Below are positions 19,301 to 27,455 of a stretch of 64,000 nucleotides of DNA, piece by piece (within the stretch, counting starts at the first letter, position 1; each line of letters begins with the position of its first letter). Below the pieces are notes generated by a model. The model did not search any database. It was not told where the DNA came from and saw only the letters and a program-made list of their open reading frames with translations. Made by a program: the position numbers and the translations under genes. Origin of the DNA: Thalassococcus sp. S3 (lineage in GTDB: Bacteria > Pseudomonadota > Alphaproteobacteria > Rhodobacterales > Rhodobacteraceae); NCBI RefSeq assembly GCF_004216475.1, contig NZ_CP022303.1, forward strand, positions 1,798,001 through 1,862,000. Reading direction: 5' to 3'.

Positions 19301-20908
19301 TTAGGCCATCATTTCCTTGGTCGCGGTCAGCCGGACATCAGGATAATCCCGCTCGACCCGGTCGATATCCCATTGCAGACGCGTGAGGTATACGATGTCG
19401 CCGTCATGATCGTGGGCAATGTGCTGTTTGTTGGCGTTGGTGAATGTTTCCACCGCCTGCTTGTCCCCGCTCACCCAGCGGGCAGAGGTAAATTGCGACG
19501 CTTCGAACCGGACGGGAAGGCCATATTCAAGCTCGATCCGGCTGGCCAGCACCTCGAATTGTAGCTGACCCACAACACCCACGACAAAGCCAGATCCAAT
19601 GGAAGGCTTGAAGACCTTGGCGGCGCCTTCCTCGGCAAACTGCATCAGCGCCTTTTCCAGATGTTTGGCTTTCATCGGGTCGCCCGCGCGCACGCCTTGC
19701 AAAAGCTCAGGCGCGAAGCTGGGGATGCCTGTTACACGCAATCCTTCGCCTTCGGTCAACGTGTCGCCGATGCGCAGTTGTCCGTGATTGGGAATGCCAA
19801 TGATGTCGCCGGCCCAGGCTTCCTCTGCAAGCTCGCGGTCGGAGGCGAGGAAGAGGACCGGGTTCGAGATCGCCATGGGTTTTTTCGAGCGCACATGGGT
19901 CAGTTTCATGCCACGTTTGAAGTGGCCGGATGCCATGCGCACAAAGGCCACGCGGTCGCGGTGCTTGGGGTCCATATTGGCCTGCACTTTGAAGACAAAG
20001 CCAGAAACCTTTGTTTCTTCCGGGGAAATCTGTCGTGGCTCGGCGCTTTGGATCTGCGGTTCGGGGCCGTAGGAGCCGATACCGTCCATCAACTCCTTCA
20101 CACCAAAGGAATTAATGGCCGACCCGAACCAGATCGGTGTCAGCGTGCCGTCCAAAAGCGCCTGCGGGTCGAGGGGCGGCAGAAGCTCACGCGCCATCTC
20201 CAGTTCTTCCTTGAGCTGGTCGAGCAGGTTGGCGGGCACGTGTTCGGCCAGCTTGGGGTCATCAAGTCCTTTGATTTCAATGCTTTCCGCAACCTTGTTG
20301 CGGTCTGCGCGGTCCATCAGCTCCAGCCGGTCGCGCAGGATGTCGTAACACCCCACAAAGTCACGACCCTGGCCGATGGGCCAGCTTGCCGGTGTGACGT
20401 CGATGGCGAGGTTTTCCTGAATTTCGTCAATTATCTCAAAGACGTCGCGGCTTTCCCGATCCATCTTGTTGCAGAAGGTCAGGATCGGCAGGTCGCGCAG
20501 GCGGCAGACCTCGAACAGTTTCTGCGTCTGGCTTTCTACGCCCTTGGCTCCGTCGATCACCATGATCGCTGCATCCACCGCCGTCAGCGTGCGATACGTG
20601 TCTTCGGAAAAGTCGGAGTGACCAGGTGTGTCCACAAGGTTGAAGCGGAAGTCATTGTAATCAAAAGACATTGCCGAAGCAGAGACAGAGATGCCGCGAT
20701 CTTTCTCCATCTGCATGAAGTCCGAGCGCGTGCGCCGCGCTTCGCCCTTGGCACGAACCTGACCGGCCATCTGGATCGCGCCACCATAAAGCAGGAACTT
20801 CTCTGTCAGGGTCGTCTTGCCCGCATCTGGGTGCGAGATGATGGCAAAGGTCCGGCGCCGCGCGATTTCGGGCGGCAGTTCGGGGCGGTTGGAAGCGGCG
20901 TCAAGCAT
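19301..20908 (-). CDS. prfC: peptide chain release factor 3
   Basis: A GTPase that removes class I release factors from the ribosome after termination. The G motifs are SHPDAGKTT (G1), DTPGHSDFSEDTYR (G3) and NKMDR (G4). With the ATG at 20908 the protein has 535 residues, close to the family's 529 or so. An in-frame extension to 21040 would add 44 residues unlike RF3 before MLDAASNRPELPPEIARR and is rejected. Two glycosyltransferase genes follow on the same strand after 4 bp and then an overlap, an unexpected operon partner set. Confidence 0.95.
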   Translation of the reverse strand: MLDAASNRPELPPEIARRRTFAIISHPDAGKTTLTEKFLLYGGAIQMAGQVRAKGEARRTRSDFMQMEKDRGISVSASAMSFDYNDFRFNLVDTPGHSDFSEDTYRTLTAVDAAIMVIDGAKGVESQTQKLFEVCRLRDLPILTFCNKMDRESRDVFEIIDEIQENLAIDVTPASWPIGQGRDFVGCYDILRDRLELMDRADRNKVAESIEIKGLDDPKLAEHVPANLLDQLKEELEMARELLPPLDPQALLDGTLTPIWFGSAINSFGVKELMDGIGSYGPEPQIQSAEPRQISPEETKVSGFVFKVQANMDPKHRDRVAFVRMASGHFKRGMKLTHVRSKKPMAISNPVLFLASDRELAEEAWAGDIIGIPNHGQLRIGDTLTEGEGLRVTGIPSFAPELLQGVRAGDPMKAKHLEKALMQFAEEGAAKVFKPSIGSGFVVGVVGQLQFEVLASRIELEYGLPVRFEASQFTSARWVSGDKQAVETFTNANKQHIAHDHDGDIVYLTRLQWDIDRVERDYPDVRLTATKEMMA

Positions 20909-21069
20909 AGCGTGCGTATAGGTAAGGACCTGGCGCGGCGCAAGAAAAGAGGCGATATCCCGGCCGCACTCATCGTCTGCGAACCGACGGGGCAGGCGGC
21001 AGGCTTCTGAAGAATACCGCGGGTAACGCGGGGCAGGCAAAAAGAAGCCGGTAAGACCGCGTCAAGGTC

Positions 21070-21098
21070 TTGGACGAATCAAGGAATGATGATAAGAA
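21070..21098 (+). promoter_or_regulatory. candidate promoter for the NTF2-like gene
   Basis: TTGGAC at 21070-21075, a 17-base spacer and TAAGAA at 21093-21098 resemble a housekeeping promoter. It lies 37 bp before the ATG at 21135, in the divergent gap between prfC and this gene. The -10 match is weak, so the call is tentative. Confidence 0.3.
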
Positions 21099-21134
21099 CA
21101 AAAGGCGAACATTAAGGTTAATTGGGAGTAAATC

Positions 21135-21494
21135 ATGAACCTCAAGGAAATTGCGGAAGAGCTGGTGGCCGGCTGTCGCGAAGGGCGCGACGGGGAGAAT
21201 CTCGACAAGCTTTATGCAGCCGATGCTGTGTCGGTGGAGGCGCAGGATAACGGCCAGGGTCGGGAGGTTGCCGGGCTTGACGGCCTGAAAGGCAAGCACG
21301 AATGGTGGACCAATGCGATGGAGGTCAGCAAGTTCGAGGTTACCGGTCCTATGCTGCATGGAGATGACCGGTTCGCGGTGATCTTTACCGTCGCTGGTAA
21401 GGAGAAAGAGAGCGGACGGACTTTCGACATGCAGGAAGTGGGCCTCTACCACGTCGCGGACGGCAAGATCGTCAGGGAAGAGTTTTTCTATTAA
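21135..21494 (+). CDS. SnoaL/NTF2-like family protein
   Basis: A 119-residue cone-fold protein. It starts with a helical MNLKEIAEELVAGCREGR, continues with LYAADAVSVEA, then GLDGLKGKHEWWTNAME, and ends in beta strands RFAVIFTVAGKEKESGRT and GKIVREEFFY. This is the order of NTF2-like/SnoaL-like small proteins, many of which bind small hydrophobic ligands or act as isomerases. A gggag ribosome site precedes the ATG. It stands alone, divergent from prfC, and no substrate can be inferred. Confidence 0.75.
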   Translation: MNLKEIAEELVAGCREGRDGENLDKLYAADAVSVEAQDNGQGREVAGLDGLKGKHEWWTNAMEVSKFEVTGPMLHGDDRFAVIFTVAGKEKESGRTFDMQEVGLYHVADGKIVREEFFY

Positions 21495-21622
21495 GCGCCG
21501 CCCGGTTGGGGGCGGTGGGCAAGGCGCTGTATTTTCAGTGTCGTAGATCGCAAGCCAGTCCGTCGTCCTTGCAGGCGTTTATGGAACCGCGTCCGTATTT
21601 CCGGGCGCGGTTCATCTGCGTT

Positions 21623-22468
21623 CTAATGTGCGGGCCGCGCGATCAGAAGATCGCAGGGCGGATCGCGCATCAGATCGGATGCCAGCGAGCCGAGGATGGC
21701 GGGCGCAGCCCCCACACGACCATGAGCCCCGACGCAGACCAGGTCGATCTGGTCACGGTCGGCGAGGGTGCGGATGGTGCTGTAGGCGGGGCCGTCGATG
21801 ATCTCGGTCGCTTCAAGGTGGTCGAGATCGTTGTGCATCCGCCAGCTTGCATCGTTCTGTTGCGCTTCACGCCGGAACGGTTTTTCAAGATCCTGCCGGG
21901 CGCCGGGCGCTTTGGCCAACATGCCGCCATAGGGAACATGCAGCGCATGGACCGGGCGGATCGTCGCCTTCGGAGCGAGGTCATGGGCGACCGCGATGGC
22001 ACTGGTGGCGGCGGGAGAGAAATCACAGGCAGCCAGGATCTTGTCATAACCATGATCGCAGCGGTCGGCGACCAGCAGAACCGGACAACTGGTGCGCCGG
22101 ACGATGCGCTGCATCGTGGTCTCCCGCAGGGCGTCCAGGAACGGACGCGGGCGGTGCATGCCCATGACGAGAAGCTGGGGATCCAGCTCTTCCACAGCGC
22201 GCAGGATGTCCGCGGTCGGATCGCCAAGCTCTGTCCTGATGCTGTAGTTGACTTCGTTGCCGAGGGAGCCGGCATAACGCTCCAGCGCGCTGACCGCGCG
22301 GCTTTGCAGGGTGTCGAGCAGATCGGCCGGCATCGCATCGTCCAGAACGCTGAGCACGACCACCTCGGCCCCACGGTCCCGGCCCAGGGCAAAGGCGCGT
22401 TCCATAGCCCGGTCTGAGCGGTGGGACATGTCGCTGGCAATCAGGATGGGGTGGGGGGTGTCGGGCAT
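21623..22468 (-). CDS. tandem-domain universal stress protein
   Basis: 281 residues made of two Usp domains in tandem. The first spans residues 1-135, from HPILIASDMSHRSDRAMERA to the G-2x-G-9x-G-like end RIVRRTSCPVLLVAD. The second spans about 142-281, from DKILAACDFSPAATSAI to VGAHGRVGAA..DLLIARPA. The second domain retains the clearer ATP-binding loop. Such tandem Usp proteins are often induced by oxygen limitation or other stress. It is divergent from the TorA-like oxidoreductase gene, separated by a 390-bp AT-rich gap, so shared regulation is possible. Confidence 0.85.
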   Translation of the reverse strand: MPDTPHPILIASDMSHRSDRAMERAFALGRDRGAEVVVLSVLDDAMPADLLDTLQSRAVSALERYAGSLGNEVNYSIRTELGDPTADILRAVEELDPQLLVMGMHRPRPFLDALRETTMQRIVRRTSCPVLLVADRCDHGYDKILAACDFSPAATSAIAVAHDLAPKATIRPVHALHVPYGGMLAKAPGARQDLEKPFRREAQQNDASWRMHNDLDHLEATEIIDGPAYSTIRTLADRDQIDLVCVGAHGRVGAAPAILGSLASDLMRDPPCDLLIARPAH

Positions 22469-22858
22469 CGGGGTCTCCTCCAGATCTTCGGGCCGATATA
22501 GGTGTGGCCGGCCTGCTTATGCAGAGGATGCAACGCATCCCTGCACCTGCGACATGATCTGGAACAAATCATCTGAGAAAGCTGCATGTCAGTGCAACAT
22601 CGGGTCTGCGCGGATGCCTGTATCCCTCTGTATTTAAACGATTTTCAGATAGATTCATATATTAAGTATCTGAAAAATATATCTTTTCCGATCTTTCCCG
22701 CTGCCTCTGAGAATGGCCTCGCTGCGCGCGCGCTGGCCCCAAAATACGACATAGATCAAAGCCGGTACTCCTATGTCGGATTTAAACTTGAATCCTACCT
22801 GCGCCAATCCTCCGGCGCGGTTTGCAAAGACAAAGCCAGAAGACCGAAGGAGCCCGAT
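22469..22858. other. 390-bp intergenic region, partly AT-rich, between usp and the TorA fusion
   Basis: The region between the divergent usp and TorA-like genes. Bases from about 22620 to 22690 are markedly AT-rich against the GC-rich surroundings and hold a long inverted repeat (separate entry). A GATCAA half-site occurs at about 22756, resembling one arm of an FNR box, without a clear partner arm. An open frame from 22586 runs in phase into the oxidoreductase, but the twin-arginine signal fixes the real start at 22859. Confidence 0.5.
22642..22676. promoter_or_regulatory. 35-bp inverted repeat upstream of the TorA fusion
   Basis: TTTTCAGATA at 22642-22651 and TATCTGAAAA at 22667-22676 are perfect 10-base inverted arms around a 15-base AT-rich spacer. 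The spacer contains TTCATAT, seven bases shared with the tor box bound by TorR/DorR-type response regulators. An operator for the downstream molybdoenzyme or the divergent usp gene is likely; the binding protein is not known. Confidence 0.5.
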
Positions 22859-25498
22859 ATGACCCTCTCACGCCGCAGCTTTTTGAAATCCTCCTCCTCC
22901 ATCGTGATGGCCGCCGCAGTGCCGCAGATGGCCTGGGCCAGCGCCGGGCGGGACGTGACCTTTGTGCCCCATGCCGGACAGGCGGGCGCGTTCTGGGGCA
23001 TGCTGGAAGAGGGCAAGCTGGTCCGCGCCATCCCCAGAACGGAGTTTGATCCCAGACCGACCAAGATGGTGAGCGAAGGTATCGTGAGCCGGACCTATCA
23101 CAAGACGCGCGTGCTCTATCCCCATGTGCGGCGCTCGTATCTGGAGGGCTACGAGAGTGGTGATGTTAAACCCGAGCTGCGGGCGCGGGACGAATTCGTC
23201 CGGGTCGATTGGGACACCGCCCTTGGTCTGGTGTCGCGCGCGATCCTCGATACGATTGATGCGCATGGCAATGAGGGGATCTTTTCGACCTCCTACGGCG
23301 CTTGGGCGCATGGCGGGGTGCTGACGCCCAATGTGCTGCAGGGGCGGTTCTTCAATCTGATCGGGGGTGCCTCGGTTACGGTTGGCGACTATTCCGGCGG
23401 GGCTGGGCAGATCATCATGCCCCACGTGCTGGGCGATATGGAGGTCTATTCGCGCCAGACCTCCTGGTGGCAAGTGCTGCAGCATTGCGAAACCTTCGTG
23501 CTGATCGGCACGGACCCGCACAATAATGGCCGGGCCGAGGGCGGCACCACAGACCATTCCATGTTCCCCCGCTGGGAGGTGATCAAGGAGGCGGGCGTCA
23601 AGTTCATCTCGATCAACCCGCAGCGCACAACGACGGATGAATGGCTGCGCGCGCAATGGCTGAAGATCATTCCCAACACCGACACGGCGCTGTTCCTGGC
23701 CATGTCGAACCACGTCTACCGCAAGGGGACTTATGACAAGGACTTCCTTGAGACCTACACCGTCGGGTGGGAGCGGTTCATCGACTATTTGGAAGGCAAG
23801 GATGACGGCGTGCCCAAGACCCCGGAATGGGCGGCCAAGATCACCGGGATCAATGCCAAGCGTATCCGGGCGCTTGCCGATCGCTGCGCGCGGACGCGGA
23901 CACAATTCGCGGGCTCCTGGGCGATCCAGCGCGCCCAGCACGGGGAGATGCCGTATTGGGCCATCACGGCCTTTGCGGCGATGACCGGACAGATCGGCCT
24001 GCCGGGCGGTGGCGTGGGCTTTAGCTGGCACTGGGGGCAGGGCGGCGCGCTTTTTGCACAGGCCCGTGCGCCGGGCGGTCTGCCGCAGGGGCGCAACCGG
24101 GTCGTGGGCATCTGCCCGGCCTCGCGTCTCAACGAGATGCTGTTGAACCCGGGTAAGGAATTCACCCGCAACGGGGGCACGTTCAAGTTCCCGGACGTGC
24201 ATATGATCTATAATTCCGGCAACAACTTTGCCTCGCACCAGCAGGACACCAACGAATTGCTGCGCGCGATGGAGAAGGTGCATACCGTTGTCTGTCAGGA
24301 TCCGTGGTGGACGGCCTCAGCCCGGTTTGCCGATATCGTGCTGCCGGCAACCTCGACCGTGGAACGGGACGATATCAGTTCCGGCGGGACCTATTCCAAG
24401 GATAAGGTCTATGCGATGCGGCAGGTCATCGATCCGCTGGGCGAGAGCTTGGACGATTTCGAAATCTTCCGCAGACTGGCCGAGATGTTCGGGGTCGAAG
24501 GACAGTTCACCGACAATCGCGAACGGCGCGAGATCATCGAGGAATCCTACTTCAAGTCGACCGCGGCGGAGTACATGGATTTCGACGCGTTCTGGGATGG
24601 CGGCGTGGCCCGCGTGCCGCAGCCGCCCGAAGAGATCGAATGGGTGCGCCACGGCGATTTCCGGACAGATCCGGAGGCCAACCCGCTGGCGACCCCGTCC
24701 GGAAAGGTGGAGATCTACAGCGAGGCCATCGCAAAGATGAACATCCCCGATTGCCCGCCCATGCCCATGTGGCTGGAGCCGGATGAGTATCTGGGCAATG
24801 CAGAGCCTGACGAGGTCCACGTGGTCAGCCCACACCCCTACAACCGGATCCACTCGCAATTCGCGCAATCGGACCTGCGTCACGAGATGAATATCAAGGA
24901 CAGGGAATTCCTGCTGATCAACCCCGACGATGCTGCAGAGCGGGAGATCGAGGACGGCGATCTGGTGGAGCTTTACAATGACCGCGGTGCGGTAATCGTG
25001 GGCGCGCGCGTCTCGGATGACATCATGAAGGGCGTTGTGTCGATGTACGAAGGGGCGTGGCTTTCCTTTGACAGCAAGGGGCGCTGCAATTCGGGCGCGA
25101 TCAACATCCTGACCTCAAGCCGCCGATCAAGCGGGCTGAGCCAGGCCACGACAGCCAATACCTGTCTGGCCCGGATGCGAAAGGCCACGGATGTCGACGG
25201 GCCAAACATGGCCTACGAGCCGCCCGCGATAGCGCCCGAACCGGTCAAGCTGGACGTCTCGGCCTTCAACCTCGAACGTGCCTATGATCTGCAGGAGACC
25301 TTCACCGCCGAAATGGAGCCCGGCGAGAAGCTCTTTTACGAGAAATGCACGCTGTGCCACGTACCGCAGGACCCCGCGGCCCATACGATGCGGCAATGGG
25401 AGAGCATCACGGCCAGCATGTTCCCGAATGCGGGTGTGACGCCGGAGGAGGAGGAGCAGATCCTCACCTTCCTCGCGAAATACGCCAAGCCCGAGTGA
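22859..25498 (+). CDS. TorA/DMSO-reductase-family molybdoenzyme with C-terminal cytochrome c domain
   Basis: 879 residues. The N-terminus carries a twin-arginine signal (SRRSFLK at 4-10, then a hydrophobic stretch ending AWA), so the folded protein is exported. The body is a bis-MGD molybdopterin oxidoreductase of the TorA/BisC/DorA type: GDYSGGAGQIIMPHV places the Mo-ligand Ser at about residue 179, and no N-terminal 4Fe-4S cysteines are seen. A short domain after about residue 815 has a haem c motif CTLCH (C830, C833, H834), with a candidate Met in SMFPNAG. TorA enzymes normally receive electrons from a separate TorC/DorC cytochrome, whose last haem domain looks similar. TMAO, DMSO or another S/N-oxide is the likely substrate. 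A GAAGGAG ribosome site supports this start. Confidence 0.88.
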   Translation: MTLSRRSFLKSSSSIVMAAAVPQMAWASAGRDVTFVPHAGQAGAFWGMLEEGKLVRAIPRTEFDPRPTKMVSEGIVSRTYHKTRVLYPHVRRSYLEGYESGDVKPELRARDEFVRVDWDTALGLVSRAILDTIDAHGNEGIFSTSYGAWAHGGVLTPNVLQGRFFNLIGGASVTVGDYSGGAGQIIMPHVLGDMEVYSRQTSWWQVLQHCETFVLIGTDPHNNGRAEGGTTDHSMFPRWEVIKEAGVKFISINPQRTTTDEWLRAQWLKIIPNTDTALFLAMSNHVYRKGTYDKDFLETYTVGWERFIDYLEGKDDGVPKTPEWAAKITGINAKRIRALADRCARTRTQFAGSWAIQRAQHGEMPYWAITAFAAMTGQIGLPGGGVGFSWHWGQGGALFAQARAPGGLPQGRNRVVGICPASRLNEMLLNPGKEFTRNGGTFKFPDVHMIYNSGNNFASHQQDTNELLRAMEKVHTVVCQDPWWTASARFADIVLPATSTVERDDISSGGTYSKDKVYAMRQVIDPLGESLDDFEIFRRLAEMFGVEGQFTDNRERREIIEESYFKSTAAEYMDFDAFWDGGVARVPQPPEEIEWVRHGDFRTDPEANPLATPSGKVEIYSEAIAKMNIPDCPPMPMWLEPDEYLGNAEPDEVHVVSPHPYNRIHSQFAQSDLRHEMNIKDREFLLINPDDAAEREIEDGDLVELYNDRGAVIVGARVSDDIMKGVVSMYEGAWLSFDSKGRCNSGAINILTSSRRSSGLSQATTANTCLARMRKATDVDGPNMAYEPPAIAPEPVKLDVSAFNLERAYDLQETFTAEMEPGEKLFYEKCTLCHVPQDPAAHTMRQWESITASMFPNAGVTPEEEEQILTFLAKYAKPE

Positions 25499-26518
25499 TC
25501 AGCGGCTGGAGGCCCGGCGCAATATCTCGATTGCGTCGGGCCGGTCCAGCAGGGCCTTGGCCACATCGACCCCGTGATCGACGCGGTCGACGCCAAGATC
25601 CTCGGCCGTGATCTTGGCCAGCAGGTCCGGCGGCAGGGCCGGCTTCGTACGCGGGTCGAGGAACATCGATTCCGCTGCGATCCCCTCGGCATAGATGATG
25701 TGATGCCGGTCAAAGAGGATCTGGAAGTAATCGACAAAGCCACCTTCCTGCACGCGCACGCTATCGCCGTTGACCAGATGACGCGCCTTGATCAAAAGCT
25801 CTGCCTGACCCGCGCCGATATCATCGCTGCGCTGGTAGACGAAAAGCCGGTGGTCCGGACTCACCAGCAGGTCGTTGGCATTGTTAAGCGCGCCGCGCTC
25901 GATCAGGATCGGGGCGAACTCCCCGACCGCGCGAATGGTGGTTTGCCCCTTCCACAAGATCTCTTGCGGGCCGTCGTCGCGGGTGAGCACGCGGTCGCCG
26001 ATCTGCAGGTCTTCGATCGGTTTCTGAGCGCCTGATGACATGGTGATCCGTGTGCCGCGGGTGAAAGAGACAAGGCCCACCTGCGCGAATTTCTCGCGGG
26101 CGGTGTCGCGGTCCATGCCCACCAGCGTGTATTCTGTCTTGTGGCTCAACTCGGCAAGCGGCAGCAGGAAAATCCCCGCGATGTTCCGGGTGGTGTCGGT
26201 TTCGACGATGACAAGGGCATCCTGCGTTTGTCCGTCGGGGGACATCAGCGTCAGTGTGCAATCGAGATGGAGCACGTTTCCGGGATACCCCGTCTCGGAT
26301 TGTTCAGAGACGCGAAAGGTTTCGTCATCGCCGGTATCGAGGGACAGACGTTGCCTATGGGCATCGTTCGTCAGCATATAGACATCGTCGGCGATCAGGT
26401 CTTCAAGATAAGACAGGCCGTCCCCCATATTCGCGCCAACAGTGACTTGAAACTGATGTGCGGGGTAAACCGGAAGCGTTTGGGTCGGTATGGAACGGTG
26501 TGGCAAGGCCGATAACAT
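25499..26518 (-). CDS. Hint-domain protein
   Basis: 339 residues. Residues 1-145 form an N-terminal region of unknown fold. From residue 151 the sequence SFTRGTRITMSSGAQKPIED, then LQIGDRVLTRDDGPQEI, matches the Hint_2 domain common in Rhodobacteraceae; it continues with LVSPDHRLFVYQ and a DRHHIIYAEG block. The first residue of a Hint domain is normally Cys, the splicing/cleavage nucleophile; here it appears to be Ser151, so self-cleavage would need a Ser-type mechanism or may be lost. It is convergent with the TorA fusion, and the two stop codons abut. Related proteins are often secreted; no signal peptide is evident here. Confidence 0.75.
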   Translation of the reverse strand: MLSALPHRSIPTQTLPVYPAHQFQVTVGANMGDGLSYLEDLIADDVYMLTNDAHRQRLSLDTGDDETFRVSEQSETGYPGNVLHLDCTLTLMSPDGQTQDALVIVETDTTRNIAGIFLLPLAELSHKTEYTLVGMDRDTAREKFAQVGLVSFTRGTRITMSSGAQKPIEDLQIGDRVLTRDDGPQEILWKGQTTIRAVGEFAPILIERGALNNANDLLVSPDHRLFVYQRSDDIGAGQAELLIKARHLVNGDSVRVQEGGFVDYFQILFDRHHIIYAEGIAAESMFLDPRTKPALPPDLLAKITAEDLGVDRVDHGVDVAKALLDRPDAIEILRRASSR

Positions 26519-26673
26519 CCTGTCAAAGCGTGACTTTCGGAAAAGTGAATCTCCGAAAGATGATTATAAGTTAGGATTGTGGCTGCAAGGGGTCAAATGC
26601 CGGGTCTTTTGCTGGCATGCGTCGTCGGCGGGGTGTACGCCTTGGTCGACGCTGTAAGCAAGGGAGAGCGGCA

Positions 26674-27453
26674 ATGGATCTGGGTATTCGGGGCAAGCGG
26701 GGGCTGGTGACGGCGAGCAGCAAGGGGCTGGGGCGCGGATGTGCGGAAGCTCTGGCCGAAGCAGGCGTGGATCTTGTGATGAATGCGCGCGGCGCCGAGG
26801 CGCTTGCCGAGACGGCAGAGGCGATCCGCGCCGCGCATGGCGTGGACGTCACCGAAGTGGCCTGCGACGTCACTACCGAAGAAGGCCAGGAGAAGGTGCT
26901 GGAAGCGGCGGGTGCTGTCGACATCCTGGTGACCAATGCGGGCGGGCCGCCGCCGGGCATGTGGTCGGATTGGGACAGGGAGGATTTCATCAAGGCGCTC
27001 GATGCCAACATGCTGACGCCCATCGCGCTGATGAAGGCAAGCCTGCCGGGCATGATGGAGCGCGGCTGGGGCCGGGTCGTGAACATCACCAGCCAGTCGG
27101 TGCGTGCGCCTATCGGCGTGCTGGGCCTGTCGAATGCGGCACGGACCGGGCTGACGGGCTATGTCGCGGGCACGGCACGGCAGGTGGCGCGGCAGGGTGT
27201 GACGATCAACAACCTTCTGCCGGGTATTCACGCCACCGATCGCGCCGATGCGCTGGATGGTGGCGTGGTCAAGGCACAGGGCATCACGCTGGAGGAGGCG
27301 CGCGCGAAACGGTCCGACACGATCCCGGTGGGACGCTACGGGACGCGACAGGAATTCGGGGCGGCCTGTGCGTTTCTGTGTTCGCAGCATGCGGGTTTTA
27401 TCGTCGGGCAGAACCTGCTGGCCGACGGTGGCGCCACCAATATCACGATGTGA
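26674..27453 (+). CDS. SDR family oxidoreductase, atypical active site
   Basis: 259 residues, Rossmann fold. The cofactor motif is TASSKGLGRGCAEAL near the N-terminus, and the NAGG motif follows DILVTNAGG. The catalytic Ser is in ITSQSV, but the expected YxxxK appears as SNAAR, so both the Tyr and the Lys are replaced. Members with this LSNAAR pattern form a divergent SDR branch usually annotated as 3-oxoacyl-ACP reductase-like. An alternative catalytic mechanism or non-catalytic role is possible. The start at 26674 follows gggagagcg. It is 2 bp ahead of the alkylation-repair-like gene, so they form an operon. Confidence 0.85.
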   Translation: MDLGIRGKRGLVTASSKGLGRGCAEALAEAGVDLVMNARGAEALAETAEAIRAAHGVDVTEVACDVTTEEGQEKVLEAAGAVDILVTNAGGPPPGMWSDWDREDFIKALDANMLTPIALMKASLPGMMERGWGRVVNITSQSVRAPIGVLGLSNAARTGLTGYVAGTARQVARQGVTINNLLPGIHATDRADALDGGVVKAQGITLEEARAKRSDTIPVGRYGTRQEFGAACAFLCSQHAGFIVGQNLLADGGATNITM

Positions 27454-27455
27454 TC

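Noticed and set aside
19661..21010. 449-codon open frame antisense to prfC
   Set aside because: Shadow of the RF3 gene; no family resemblance.
22586..22858. Long N-terminal extension of the TorA-like protein
   Set aside because: It would place a 91-residue hydrophilic leader before a twin-arginine signal; the ATG at 22859 has the ribosome site and the signal.
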